In this document: positions 24,391-36,890 of the stretch, piece after piece
How the letters are laid out: each line of letters starts with the position of its first letter
Numbering within the stretch: the stretch's first letter is position 1
Origin: Daucus carota subsp. sativus
Lineage: Eukaryota > Streptophyta > Magnoliopsida > Apiales > Apiaceae
NCBI RefSeq assembly: GCF_001625215.2
Contig: NC_030385.2
Span: forward strand, 2,411,135 to 2,475,134
Reading direction: 5' to 3'
DNA length: 64,000 nucleotides
Position numbers and translations under genes: made by a program
The notes under the pieces: generated by a model
Told to the model about the DNA's origin: nothing
What the model saw: only the letters and a program-made list of their open reading frames with translations
Databases searched by the model: none

Positions 24391-25080
24391 GTCATCTTTT
24401 ACAGGGCAGTGTTATCCTTCAAATATTACTCGCACGGTCACAACATGGATGGTAATTTTATCCGACACAACGGATACCTATTCGTTCTGATCAGTTTGGA
24501 TTTTTCCGAACCCGATTTTATGGATTTGGATCCTTTTTTAAGACCCATAAATATATTAGATAATATTGTGATAATTGACGAATTATAAGAATAATTAAAT
24601 CATATTTTCCTAAATATAATTATTTTCGATAAATCAATGAATGGCTATTTACTTTAAAATGAATTATGCTAAAAATTAATATATGTTTGATTCTGAATTG
24701 CGTACGAATAATGTTTGACCATGTTATAAATTAATACGAGAGCTAATTTGAGTACAGGTATAAAATATTTAGATTCAGATCATATTTTATCACAATTTTA
24801 TTTTTTATTAAAAAAGATGTATCATATCTCCGAGTGTAACATGAGAGGCATAAGGTTGGAAATAATTTTCTGTAACATGAGAATACTAATCGTTTTAATT
24901 TATTTTTTTATGATCAACAAAACTAATTCATTTTTGGTAAGTTTTTTCTTTTTTTTTTGAAAGAATTTTTGGTAAGTTGTATCTATACAAATTTTTAATA
25001 GTGTCATCTTTTACAAGGCAGTGTTATCCTTCACATATTACCAGCACAGTCATTAGGGATGGATATTTTATCCAAGATAT
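24391..25080. repeat. Direct repeat pair upstream of the exopolygalacturonase gene
   Basis: About 75 bases beginning GTCATCTTTTACAGGGCAGT at 24391 recur at 25003 with a few changes, about 612 bp apart. Both copies share GTGTTATCCTTCA, ATATTAC and a TTTTATCC motif. They bracket AT-rich DNA upstream of the gene. No coding region is seen between them. Confidence 0.7.
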
Positions 25081-25444
25081 TAATCTTATCCGACCCGATA
25101 CTGGATCCATTTGAAATATTTGAAAACAATTTTTGAAATACATTCAAACCATAATCATCTAGTAGAATTCAAAACTTTCATCTATATATCACATCAAAAC
25201 AGTATACAATCTGTTACAGAACTGACAGGACTTGTAGTATAAATATTGTAAGAGTATACTAATCAAAACCAAACTGATTAAATCATAAAGCTTTGTCCTA
25301 GACAACAAGACAGAACCTTTTTAAACCTCATAAATAACTTAACAGACACATAACAAATTATTGATAGCACCCAGCCCTACCTCCACGTCCACCTCCACCA
25401 CACACATTAAAGCAGCTCAATAGAAAGAACATGGAGTTATGCAG

Positions 25445-25642
25445 CTAAGAAGAAGGCGCAGCAACATTGTCATCACCATTTTCCGGGTTGATCTTTTTAT
25501 TTTTGTTGTTAAAAGGCGCGGTAGCTGATTGAGCAAGGCGCTCACCCACCATGGTTATGACATGTTTCCGTGGAGGAAGTACCAAGCTTTCATTCTTTTT
25601 CTTGTTCCCACCACTGCTTGAACCACCGTCTTTGCCAGCCAT
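25445..25642 (-). CDS. Small protein of unknown function, 65 residues
   Basis: Single-exon frame starting MAGKDGGSSSGGNKKK, with a compact central motif (LVLPPRKHVITMVGERLAQS) and a polar tail rich in Asn, Lys and Asp. I do not recognise a family. Support comes from an ATG start, codon use that looks coding rather than random, and a good TATA box 89-96 bases upstream. No signal peptide or membrane segment, so a cytosolic or nuclear product is most likely. It could be a genuine small gene or a chance frame; the TATA box favours a gene. Confidence 0.45.
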   Translation of the reverse strand: MAGKDGGSSSGGNKKKNESLVLPPRKHVITMVGERLAQSATAPFNNKNKKINPENGDDNVAAPSS

Positions 25643-25730
25643 GTATGTGTGTTAAGATGTTTATCGATTTGTATCTTTGTTACCTTACTTCTTTCGTATG
25701 TTTCTGAATCAATGAAGGCAAATAATTCAT

Positions 25731-25738
25731 CTTTTATA
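25731..25738 (-). promoter_or_regulatory. TATA box upstream of the 65-residue gene
   Basis: TATAAAAG on the minus strand, 89-96 bases before the ATG at 25642. Confidence 0.5.
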
Positions 25739-25742
25739 CTGA

Positions 25743-26649
25743 ATTTGACGCGCTAATTCAAATGTCTGCATTTTTCTCAGAAATTGAGGGGAACTCTTCG
25801 TGTGAACTTGGATGAGCTAGGTTTAAACTAAGATAGCCCTACACCACCAGTTGTGGGACAAAATTAATTAAAGGTATGTAACGGTGAGATTTTCACCAGG
25901 TTTCTTCAACGAAAGTACGTAGTAATTAGCAAATTGATATTAAGGTGCATTTGCTAAATCACACAGTATGTTTGCCGTCCTAATAGTTTGATCAGTGTTA
26001 ATTTGTTATGTTTAATTGGTTTGAGCTCAATTTGTTTTTATTCATGGCCGTGTGTGGGATTGTGTGGGATGACAAAGATTTAGCTATGTGTGACTTGCTG
26101 TGGTTCAAGTGCTGCAATGCATGATGTGAGTGATGTAGCCTGCAAGTGTGGGATGGTGTTGGACTTGGCAGTATTGCAGATGTGCTTCTCAAGCAGCACC
26201 AAAAAGGAAACAGCTAGTGAAATGTCCTCAGAATTGCTGGGTTATGATAGAACCAAAAAGTTTTTACTGTGTCAAGTTGTTGAAACTTGCTATGATATTT
26301 ATTTGCTATGTAATCGGTCTGCGCCAAAAAAGCAAAAGACTTAAAAGAAATATATGAAATATAATTCGAACAAGGAATAATTGGCTAGTATATTATTTTA
26401 TTAATACATATCGGTGTTCTAAAAATTAAAGATTAATCAACAATTAATCAATGTTGGAACATGTTCCGTTTAATATACAAGAAAAACGGCTAAATTCGAC
26501 CGGAAATTTTGACCATTAACGATCAAACTTATAAATTTGACCGATTCTGGTTGGATTGAATATTTTTCGGCGCCAAATTTAAATTTTTTGAAATTTCAAA
26601 ATTTTAGAATCTCGGTCAAATTTATAATTTCGACCAAATTTGGTTAGAA
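25743..26649. other. Intergenic, no gene assigned
   Basis: A plus-strand frame at 26090-26344 contains CKCGMV and basic residues, but it matches no family I can name and may be a transposon remnant. The DNA from 26480 onward carries repeated TCGACC/GGTCGA-like motifs that lead into the tandem duplication. Confidence 0.4.
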
Positions 26650-27283
26650 ACTAATTTTGATCGTATTCAATCGAAATTAATTTTAATCAGATTTTTAAAT
26701 TTGACTAACTTATATTCGACCACTTTTGTTCTGATTTAAAATAAGTATTTTCGATCATTAACGGTCGATGCATTTTCGACTAAATAACAGTGAAAAGAGC
26801 ACCTTTTCTTGTTATATTGGTTAAACAATAATCGAGTTAATAATCTTTTTTTTTAAATAATTGGATTAATGAGTCAAGAATGCTAATTGTGTATAATCCG
26901 TTAATAATCGATCAATAAATTAAATTAGAAATTTACAAAATTAAAAATTAAATTTATTAAAGTTAGAAATTAATTTTGATCGTATTCGATCGAAATTAAT
27001 TTTGATCAGGTTTTTAAATTCAACTAACTTATATTCGACCATTTTTGTTCCGGTTTAAAATATGTATTTTCGATCGTTAACGGTCGATGCATTTTCGACC
27101 AAATAACAGTCGAAAAGAGCAGCTTTTCTTGTTGGTTAAACGATAATCGAGTTAATAATCTTTTTTTTTTAAATAATTGAATTAGTGGGTCAAGAACGCT
27201 AATTATGTGTAATCTAATAATCGATCAATAAATTAAATTAGAAATTTACAAAATTAAAAATTAAAAATTAAATTTATTAACAA
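26650..27283. repeat. Tandem duplication, period ~319 bp
   Basis: Two copies share GATCGTATTC, CTAACTTATATTCGACCA, TAACGGTCGATGCATTTTCG, AACAGT, AAAAGAGCA, TAATCGAGTTAATAATCTTT and the AATCGATCAATAAATTAAAT tail, in the same order. Example anchors: TCGATC at 26751 and 27070. No coding frame. Confidence 0.85.
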
Positions 27284-27315
27284 TAAACAGTACTATAGAA
27301 AGTGTATATTATGTT

Positions 27316-27497
27316 TACATCAAATACTGCACGAACTTATAAGTCAAATTATCCAAACATCAAAAAAAAACTTATAAGTTCATGTAACCACACACTTAAC
27401 AACTTAAAATAAATACTTTTGTTTCTCACTTCTAATTCATTTTTTTATTTTAAGTAAGAATTCACTTTTTTAAGGCTTAGCCAAACGACCCCTGCAA
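27316..27497. mobile_element. Fragment or copy of a CCCAAACGGCCCC-end MITE family
   Basis: The right end (AAGTAAGAATTCAC ... GCCAAACGACCCC) resembles the right ends at about 44991 and 53912. The left end is not clear, so this may be a partial copy. Probably hAT-like by its ends. Confidence 0.4.
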
Positions 27498-27527
27498 TAC
27501 CTAGTTCATAGGAATGAAAAATTTTTG

Positions 27528-27660
27528 TGGACAAGAAGATATATAGCAAGTGTTTGGCTAAGTTAGAAAGCTCAATCTTTTGGACAAGAAGATATATAGC
27601 AAGTGTTGGCTAATTTAAAATTTTTGTGGACAAAAAGATATATTTTTCAATTAATTATTT
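27528..27660. repeat. Short tandem repeat, three units
   Basis: The unit TGGACAAGAAGATATATAGC starts at 27528 and 27581, with a diverged third start at 27627, spaced 53 and 46 bases. Confidence 0.75.
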
Positions 27661-28229
27661 TTGTAAACACTCTAATAATCATGAATAAAATTTTAAATTT
27701 CAAAAAAAGATAAAATAAATAAAATGCAATAATAAAGAAAGATAATTGACGTGATTAATACTGGTACAAGCCATTTCATTTACTAGTCAATTACACATAA
27801 AATTCGAATTAAAAAATACCCCCCTACCCGAATTGTATATATTAGAGAACGGCACGTACAATAATATTTTTATAAAATGTAATTTTATAACTTATTTTTA
27901 AGATTTTTTAATTAATAAATATTTATATTTTAAACTTTTATATAGAAAAAATTAACAAAAAATATATAATTATAATTTATAAGATCATTAAGATGCGTAT
28001 TGTGAAATAAAAACTCATGGAATTGCATAGATATATACACAAACCAACTAAAAAACCCTGACATTCACAAGTATGCCCCTGATAATGAGAATGTAAACAC
28101 GCGCCGTAAGAGAGCTATATCCGACCCGACACTGCTATCACATACACGTTTGTTTACACACTCTATCTGTGAGCATCACAGTTTATCCGGCCGCCGGAAA
28201 CCTAATCATCGCCGCCCGTCACAGATCTA

Positions 28230-31200
28230 ATGGCTAAAGATAATGCAATGGAGATCGACGATCAGAAAATCGTCTCCGATCAGACCAATCCCAATCCTAA
28301 GTTCTCAATTCACGGTCTCTCTCTCCCTCCATCTCCCTCTCCCTCTCCCTCTCTCTCTCGCTATCTCTCTCTCTGCTTACACATATGAATAGCTAATGAA
28401 TTGTGATTGATTGATTAATCACACTAATACAGTAGTGTACATACAATTTCCATCAGGATACGTATGCGTTTTGCTGTTTAATTGTTGAATTGATAATTCA
28501 GTGTGTAATCGAATAGATATTGTTTGGATATTCAGTGTTGCAGCTGCTAAAATCTGCACAGATGCAACACGGATTGCGGTTTGGGGATTACACTCGTTAT
28601 CGGTATTTATACGTTTTTCAGATCTGGCTCACTTGGGATTCATGTTATGGATTGTTATTGTGACATTTTAATGTCGTAACTGTGGTTTTGAGTGTTTTTG
28701 GTGTGTGTAACAGGAGGTATTGTACTGCTAGGCTAAGGAGGTTGTATAAATCGTTGAAGTTTACTCATGGGCGTGGTAAATACACTAAGAGAGCTATACA
28801 GCCGTCCATGGTGACAGAAGTCAGGTTGCGTCTGGTATCTTTATTAGTATATTATGTGATTTTTGGCCTATGTTTGTTATTGATGAATGTGTTATTAATG
28901 CTGCTGATTGCTTATCCCGACAAGCGTTTTTTTTAGCTGAATCCGTATTAGAACAAATGAATGGATTTTAATATCGTAGAAATGTATATTTGGTGTATTT
29001 AAGCATCCTAGAATTATGTAGGAGTAATTTTCAAGATTCTAGTTTCCGTAGATGTGACAAAATTGGAACTTCTGTACTTTCCTGTATATTTTATATTTGC
29101 ATTTTCAATATCTATGTAAACTATTCTATACTTGCAATAGGTTTCTGCATGTGGTTCTCTATACATCTGAAAGAGCTTGGAGCCATGCCATGGAGAAGAG
29201 ACAGCTGCCAGATGGCCCAAATGCACGACAACGTAGATATCTGATTGGTAGGCTAAGGAAAGCTGTAAAGTGGGCTACCTTTTTCGCTGAGCTCTGTGCT
29301 ATGAAGGGCGATTCTAGAACTTCTTTAGAAGCCGAGGTGTGTGTTTCAAATAAAGGAACCAATTTGGGCCATCATGTAGATATGATATTGACTTGGGATA
29401 TTATTTCTGGAAATGACAAGCTAGAGTATATGGGATTCTCATTTAGTTAATGAAATATTACTGTAAAAAAAAAAGGTGTTAATTTATTAGTTTGAAACCC
29501 AAAGTAACTATTACTTGGTTTGCTAATTCTAAACCATCAGTCCCTGTGCCTCAGTTTCACAATTAATTATTGTAGAACATGAAACATCACCAGAGCCATA
29601 TCTTTTGTGATATGATATACAATATCTTAATGTCTGTAATACTTCCACTAACTTGATATAAGCACGGCTGTGCTGGTGTTTCCGGTTCTTTTTATCAAAC
29701 TTAGCTATATAAACAAACTGATTATGCCTCGCCTTGAATAGTGTTATATATTACCATGTTTTTGAGTGTTAATACTTGTATGATTTTCACTCACATTAGA
29801 AGGCCACATCGGGGACTCCTCTTATTAGTGAGTAGCAGATTTTGACCTTGTTTTTAGTCACCCCATATATTCTTCATCTGAGTTATATATTTTAAATTTA
29901 TTTGACCCTTTTTTGTTTTCTCTTTTCCTGTTTTCATTAAAAGCTATATTACTTGAGGGTCATACCTTTATTTATCTTAGCTAATTATGTTTATGTGTAT
30001 TCTTTCTTTTTTTGTAATTTCTTTTCCACTATTGGTCATTCAGTTAATTGAAGTCGGTAGTACGCATATATAGTTTACCTCCCTTTGCATTCTTGAGTGG
30101 CTTCTGAAACTGAATTCTTTTTTCTCGGACTGCTTACGAAATCCTGTTTTGTTTTCCTTGAATTTGTGTTATTATATATTTGTTGACATTATGACCTGTG
30201 TATTAGAAAGAAAACTGTCTAAAGTATATATTGCACTTACATGTATATATTTATCAATGAATTCTTAATATCTGATTCTCTAAAAGATTCTACATGGTAC
30301 TACCGCTGTCCACTTTCATGTCAACTTTTACTGTTTACTTATGCTTAATCACTGATGCTCTAAAAGATTCTACATGGTACTACCGCTGTCCACTTTCATG
30401 TCAACTTTTGCTGCTTGAATGTATATTTGGTTTTCATATCTATTCAGCAATTTGATCTGTAATTTGCAGGCCTACGCCTCTTATATGAAAGGGAATATGT
30501 TGTTTGAACAAGATCAGAATTGGGACATCGCGTTAAAGAGTTTCAAGAGTGCTAGGTATATGTTACTTTAGATAATCTGGACTCGTTTATTATTCATAAA
30601 ATTAAGATTGCAATGCCAATACATTGTCGTTTTCCTGCGATTTAGTAATCCCTTAGTCCTCTAGTTCAAAATGGTTCATATACAGTTTCAATTTGATATC
30701 AAAAACAAGGTCGTGCCCGAGAAGTACATTTGCAGTCACATTGATTTAAGTAAAAGGTTCTAATCTGTATAAGAAAAGTTATTATTATGTTCTGCTTTTG
30801 TAACTTTTTTTAGTTAGGCTTTTGACAAAAGTTAGAATGTACAACTACAATAAATTTTTATGCAAAATACATACACAAGAACATAAATTAAAGTTTGAAG
30901 CTCGAGCAAGACGACTGGACTTGGCATATCACTATACTGGGGAGGCATGGTAGAACACTGTGATTTATGTTTCAACTTAACATTGTGCTCCCCGAGTCGT
31001 ATAAATGAGGTAAGAGAAAGGAAGAGGTAAGAAAATAATTTTTTTTTAAAACTTACGTCATGGTCCAGAGATTTTTTAAGGGAAGGAGAGAAATGAGCAG
31101 AGAGAAAATATTCTGTACTTTCTTCGAACAATTTTTTTTCCAAAACTTGGATGACTGGGAGAGAAGCTCTCACACCTATCACTACTTCTTAAATATTACT

Positions 31201-32605
31201 ATACCTTCCTATAATAAATCAGGAGCACGGTGAAGAAAGTTTTTACAATTTTTTTGTTTCACTTCTCACCCGCTCCTCTTCTTTTCTTCAAATAAAAAAT
31301 CTGGAGCACAGTGTAAATGTAAGGGTCTATTCTAATAATAAAAAAATTTGGATCGAGGGTCGTTTAGTTATGCTTATGCATATTCGTGTTTTTATTTGGC
31401 ACTTGATACTTATCGAAATTTTTTATGTAGATTCTTAGCAAATCATACCCACACAGTCGTTAACTGTTTCTTTGAAATATTGTGCTGTCTAATGCTAGTT
31501 ATCTTATAGGGCTGTTTATGAAGAACTTGGGAAATACGGGGATCTGGAAAATCAAGTATTGTGCCGTGAGCGTGTTGAGGAACTAGAACCCAGCATACGG
31601 TACTGCCTGCACAAAATTGGTGAGTCGAATCTACAAGCTTCTGAACTTCTACAAATAGGTGAAATGGAAGGACCTGCACTGGACCTTTTCAAGGCTAAGT
31701 TAGAGGTTAGTCTATCACTTTTAAACAGATTCGATTAGTGCCTGTAAGTGTACCAACTTAGTGCACACAATTATTTAAATTTTTTCTTTCATATGCTATG
31801 TCTATTTAAACATGTACAAGTATAAGTTTGTACTTAAAAATCTAAAGCCATCTTTAATGCATGTTGTTTCCTTAAATTGTAACTTTTGGTCTGTTTATTT
31901 CAGGCTGTCATGGCTGAAGCTAGATCTCAACAGGCCGCATCTATGACAGAATTTAATTGGCTAGGGCATAGCTTCCCCATTTCAAATGCAAAGACACGGG
32001 TTTCAATATTGAAAGGTATTAGAATTGTCTTCTTATTGTGTTAGAATGAGGAATACCTGACAAGGTTAAGAATTGTAGGAAATTCCTCTGCAGAGAAACA
32101 GTGGGAAGTAGAAATTATCAAATATTCAAGTTCTCATTATATAGGATGATAACATTTTCTTATATAAGGTAAAACCCTGTATTAGATAATAGGAAGTAGG
32201 AACTATTTTATTCTAATTTTAGAATATTCCTAGTAGACAATACAAATATAATATACCCAAGTATTAATATAATATTTGGAGAAGTTAAATATTTCATGCT
32301 CCAAATTTGAATCAAGTGTATAGTATTGACTAGCTTGTCGAGCCATGTTACTTCAGCTCTAATATATCTATGAATATAATCTTTTCTCATGTAAGAAATG
32401 CTTGATTATGATTTGCCACTGGAGGTTCTTCCTCCGCTGCATCAGATGTATTTTTTTTTTTTGCTAAATATCAGATGTGAATTTTATATTATATTATATT
32501 ATATATATATATACTCAACTTGCCCCACCTTGCAGTAATTTAGTTGAAAATTTGTCCTTGAAACTATGTCTTCAATGGATATTGAATCCTTAAGGAGATG
32601 GGATG

Positions 32606-32643
<38 letters not shown>

Positions 32644-35537
32644 GTTGGTACAGTTGGCAATTTTTAAGTGTTAAATTAAAACCTCTTTTACATTGTTAGG
32701 TGTATTTTGTTTGTAACCAATTATTTTCATGCTTTGGTTAGATGAGATTAATTCACTATCACTAGACTGAAGTAATGCTAGTGATGCATTTTTAAAATTG
32801 ATCTTTTAAAAGACTATGGATTGGGAGTACTGTGGGGTCCATATTTTCACACTTAGACAACCGCATACTTCCATCACAATCGGGTCTAATTCTATATACA
32901 TCTGTGTTTCATTAATCTGAAACTTAATTGTTATTTATTGTATATTTTATCAGCTCAGGAGCTGGAGGAAGACCTCCATGGTCCAAAACGAGAATCTGTT
33001 CCAGCAGAAAAAAGGCTGGCCATATTTGACAAAATATTTACTGCTTATCACGAAGCCAGGAGTAGCATCCGTAATGATTTGGTAAGGCATCAATTTTAAT
33101 TAAGTTTTAAAAAGGCGAATAAGGTTGATTCTTTATTGCGCAAGTAATGTACTAAATCTATGATATGTTTAGGCACATAAATGCATCATTAGGAGAAGTT
33201 TGATATAGCATATGGTTTGTTTAGGCTAATGCAGGTAATTCTGAAAACATGAAAGATGATCTGAGTGGCCTTGATAAGGCCATAGGGGCTCTTTTGGGAC
33301 AACGAACTATTGAGCGAAACCAGTTGTTAGTGAGCATAGCAAAGAGTAAGCTTAACAAGTCACGCGATGACAAAAATGACAGAGCTACTAAACCAGAGGA
33401 GCTTGTCCGCTTATATGACCTACTATTGCAGGTGACTTTGGGTCAAATACAACAATTTTTTGAATTAATCTCTGGAGATGTTTTAGCATCACTTCCAGTT
33501 CTGTATGGTCTGAAAAAACTTAATATTGTACTCATTTATGGCAGAATACGGCTGACCTTTCTGATTTAGTCAGTTCTGGAAGAGATAGAAAACCAGAGGA
33601 AGTGGCATTTGCTGAAGAATGTGAAGTCAAGAGTTCAATTTTTCGAGCAGAGAGGTTGGCTTTATTTATAAAATATTCTGTCTGTTAGCAGAAAGATAAC
33701 CATGTAGTGCACCCTCTCCTAATAACATTAATATTAGTACTTCTCAGATGACCTGACTAGTCAATCTTTTTTTTGCTTGGGTCTTACTTGAATGAATTAT
33801 AAAATCCAGAAACTATTAACCAGGAACATCGTTTGTGCCAATTTAGAAGTGTAGCCAGATACTTTATTGGTTGTGGCTCAGTACTTAAGTATACAATATA
33901 CATATAAATTGTTATATATCTTTACTGTAGACTGATATCCAACATCGGCTGGCCTTTGTGAAATAAGCTAACTGATTACAGTCACCCGTGATGTTCCCGA
34001 AACGAGTTTGTAATTACGGACGTGAGTTCTGTTGGCTGTTTTTTAAATAAATGGCGTTCCTTTCAATTGTTGGCAGGTGCTTCTACTTGGCTAAATCTTA
34101 CAGTTTAGCTGGAAAGAGAACTGAGGCATATTCTTTGTACCGTCGTGCTTGCTCTCTTGCTGATACTGCCCTTAAGAGGCTTCAAAGTTTAACCACTGCT
34201 GAACAGGTTAATACTCCAAGAAATTTCTGGTTTATGTTGTCATGTTTTCATGCATTTCTTGTGCCATGAGATCTTGATCCTAGAATATGTTATATGAGAA
34301 TGCTATGGACACTTTTTCTTAATTTATAAGTGAAAATGGAGGCCCATATTTCTCTGTTTTTCCTTTCTTGAACATGGTATAGTAATATATTACCTCATCT
34401 GTGATATAAAACAATATGAAGGTTGTACTTTTTTCACTAGTAAGCTTGAAGTTATCTATTTATTATGAAATCGTGGACTTCTAATCATTTTCCTTTGTCA
34501 TGTATAATATATATGACAGGATGTTCTAAAAGATTTGAAGGCTTTATACAATGAGAGTAGATCAAACAGTTGTATAGAGCATGCACTAGGTATCATGGAA
34601 CTGGAGAAGGCTCCTGAAAATCTATCAGAAAAGATCTCAACTATGTCATTAACTGCCAAGGGGACAAAGGTACTGTATTTTAATATTTTTGGTTCTTGCT
34701 AGCTTTCTGTAAACAGACATTTTAAATTATAAATTCACACAAATAACAAATGGTAGCTAATCATATTATGCATAGTGATTTAACCTGACACTGGTCCTGC
34801 TTAATATGTTGTTGCACAGTCATGACAATTTGTTGTTAAGTTGACATTTTTCGTTAGATTTGTTGATTGCATTTGCATGGCAACTCTTATTTCTTGTAAG
34901 ATATTATCATTTTCAAACTTACAGGCATTTAAATTGTTTGTGGTTAAGCCTGTTGTCCTAAACCTATGAAAGACAAGTATATTCGGACCTCTATTACAAT
35001 ATTTTACTATACCTACTAGTCATGGTTTTGCTTAACGCAACTCGTTCATAGTACTTTAGTTTTTTTATCCAATTATTTTTTTAGACAAATTTGACAATTA
35101 TTGTGCTAATCTCTTTCATGTGATGATCCCTCGGTTCATAGCGTGAAGTTTTTGTTTAGTCAATAATGTCAGTGTCAGTATTCCACACGTAGAAGCGCTA
35201 TTGTGGATTATAGAGTGAATCGAATTTTTATCAGTCTTAAAGTATTACTGCAATGGTGATGGTTCCCGTTAAACTTGTTGGCGTGATGTATCTGTTTTAT
35301 CTTGATATGTTTCAGCCGGGCAATTTACTTTTGGAAAAATTGGATGCTTATGAATCTGCTGTCGGTGATCCAAACACAAGAGGAGCTCCTCGCATTGAAA
35401 CCTTTCCACCAGCCTTTCAAGCATTTCCTCGTAATCCAATTGTTCGGGACCTTGCCTATGACTCGATTGACTTCCCAACTCTTGAGCACCGAATGAAGAA
35501 AGACAAGAAGGGCTTATTAAGTAGGTTCTGGGGTTGA
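28230..35537 (+). CDS. SRP68: Signal recognition particle subunit SRP68
   Basis: SRP68 with SRP72 binds the 7S RNA of the cytosolic signal recognition particle that targets nascent secretory proteins to the ER. Thirteen coding exons: 28230-28314, 28536-28602, 28714-28824, 29141-29336, 30470-30555, 31510-31705, 31904-32015, 32954-33081, 33225-33431, 33545-33654, 34077-34206, 34520-34669, 35316-35537; 599 residues, normal for plants. The N-terminal RNA-binding part shows LKSAQMQHGLRFGDYTRYRR, TARLRRLYKSLKFTHGRGKY and RQRRYLIGRLRKAVKWA. The middle has helical, TPR-like repeats (FKSARAVYEELGKYGDLE; CFYLAKSYSLAGKRTEAYSL). The C-terminal SRP72-binding part includes LAYDSIDFPTLEHRMKK and ends LLSRFWG. 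All junctions keep frame and no defects are seen. The start ATG lies in a short leader following GC-rich upstream DNA. Confidence 0.95.
28316..28375 (+). repeat. CT-rich microsatellite in SRP68 intron 1
   Basis: Runs of CTCTC and CCCTCT immediately after the exon 1 donor. Confidence 0.8.
30279..30412 (+). repeat. 80-bp tandem duplication in SRP68 intron 4
   Basis: About 50 bases beginning TAAAAGATTCTACATGGTAC at 30281 recur almost exactly at 30361. Confidence 0.85.
32607..32642 (+). repeat. Poly(G) tract, 36 nt, in SRP68 intron 7
   Basis: Thirty-six uninterrupted G residues on the coding strand of the SRP68 intron between 32016 and 32953. Such a run could form G-quadruplexes in DNA or pre-mRNA; its exact length may be uncertain in the assembly. 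Confidence 0.9.
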
Positions 35538-36152
35538 TTAGCTTTATCTGACTTTCCAGTCATCCTTTTGAGAAATTTTTTGAAAATTTTCTTAAATGTA
35601 ATTTATACCATGTGGACTTGTTTTCATATGGGAAATGGAAATATAGTACTGTAGAAGAGAATATGGGTGGGGAGTTTTTTCTTGTGGAAACGAGTACTTG
35701 TTCACCCAGTTTAATGATAACGATAGATTATCATGGGGTAGAGAATTGTTGCAATTATATTTATAAACAAAAGTTTTGTGTTGGCCTTGGATTCTATTAT
35801 GGAGAAAGAAGTTTACATGTTTGCTGTTTATCTTTCAGTCAAATGTAACTAGATGTAAAAGCCTGAAATATATTGCCAAGGTAGTAGGTTCGAAACCAGA
35901 TTAGAAGCTGCGATTAGTTTCTTAGTAGACATCTTTCTAGTCACTTGTGTAACTAACTGCAATTTGCACAACCTTTTAAATCGTTGTGAAGATCACATGA
36001 TAAACATGAGAATGCATGTGGGCGCTTGATTGTCTGGACGAAACTGATGCATAATAGTGGAAGATGCCTATATCTGAATAATGTGCTGTGGGACGGGTTT
36101 TTCTGTCTTTTACAACAAAATTGTGGATTTATAGTAACTTGTCTGGGGTATA
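35538..36152. other. SRP68 3' flank, no other gene
   Basis: Probable 3' UTR and downstream DNA. A GGTTCGAAACC motif near 35887 resembles a tRNA T-arm, but the rest of a cloverleaf is absent. Confidence 0.5.
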
Positions 36153-36479
36153 GGCCCTATTTGGGAATTAACGGTTAATGGCTAGCTGTTATCGGATTGA
36201 ATCAGATGTTTTGACTAGCTGATTCAAATATGTGTTCGGACTAGCGGATTGAATTAACGGTTTATTGTAAAACTGTTTGGAAAATAGTTGTTTGATTAGT
36301 TTTTTGTAACACATATCAAAACCTCTAACCCAAAAAACTCCTCAAAGTAGCTTTTTGAAAATTAGCATTTTGAAACAAAACCTATATTTCAATCCGCTAA
36401 CTATCAAACACTAGCATTAGTGGATTGAAATGATTAAATTTCTAATTTTATCCCAAACCGCTAACTTCTAAATAGGGCC
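36153..36479. mobile_element. MITE with GGCCCTATTTGGGA ends, 327 bp
   Basis: The left end GGCCCTATTTGGGAATTAAC and the reverse complement of the right end GGCCCTATTTAGAAGTTAGC are inverted repeats. Both ends are flanked by ATA, a possible 3-bp target duplication, which would fit PIF/Harbinger. No coding frame. Confidence 0.7.
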
Positions 36480-36537
36480 ATAGTCTAGCAATAAAAGCTT
36501 ATTCTTTGTAGCAATTTCTGGATAGTGGATCTTCAAT

Positions 36538-36890
36538 ATGCACTCCAAAAATTTTAAGCGCTTCTTCGACAGGGTCTCAAACAAAATTTCTTATCAATAC
36601 ATGTTTAAAAAGTGCTTCAATATGCACTCTTTTAACCATTTTCCCTCAAGTTGACTGTTAAAATTAACGGCTACAAGGGTAAAACAATAATTTTGTATGG
36701 AAAAATCAGTAGAAGCAAGTCTATAAAATTACTATTTTACCCCTGTAGCCGTTAATTTTAACAATCAATTTGACGAAAAATGGTCAAAAAGATGCATATT
36801 AAAGCGCTTTTTAAACATGAAGATGCGTATTGATAAGAAATTTTGTTTGAGATCATATCGAAGAAGCGCTTAAAATTTTTGGAGTGCATA
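36538..36890. mobile_element. Foldback element, ~160-170 bp inverted arms
   Basis: The left arm from ATGCACTCCAAAAATTTTAA through GCGCTTCTTCGA, TCTCAAACAAAATTTCTTAT and AAAATTAACGGCTACA pairs with the right arm over most of its length, leaving only a short centre. The right arm carries a small insertion (ATGCGTATTG region). It is essentially one long hairpin with no coding frame. Target duplication unclear. Confidence 0.85.

Noticed and set aside
26090..26357. Plus-strand frames with CKCGMV, considered as a GRF-type zinc finger
   Set aside because: The rest of the zinc-finger signature is missing.
35880..35910. tRNA-like T-arm motif GGTTCGAAACC
   Set aside because: No acceptor stem, D-arm or anticodon arm around it.
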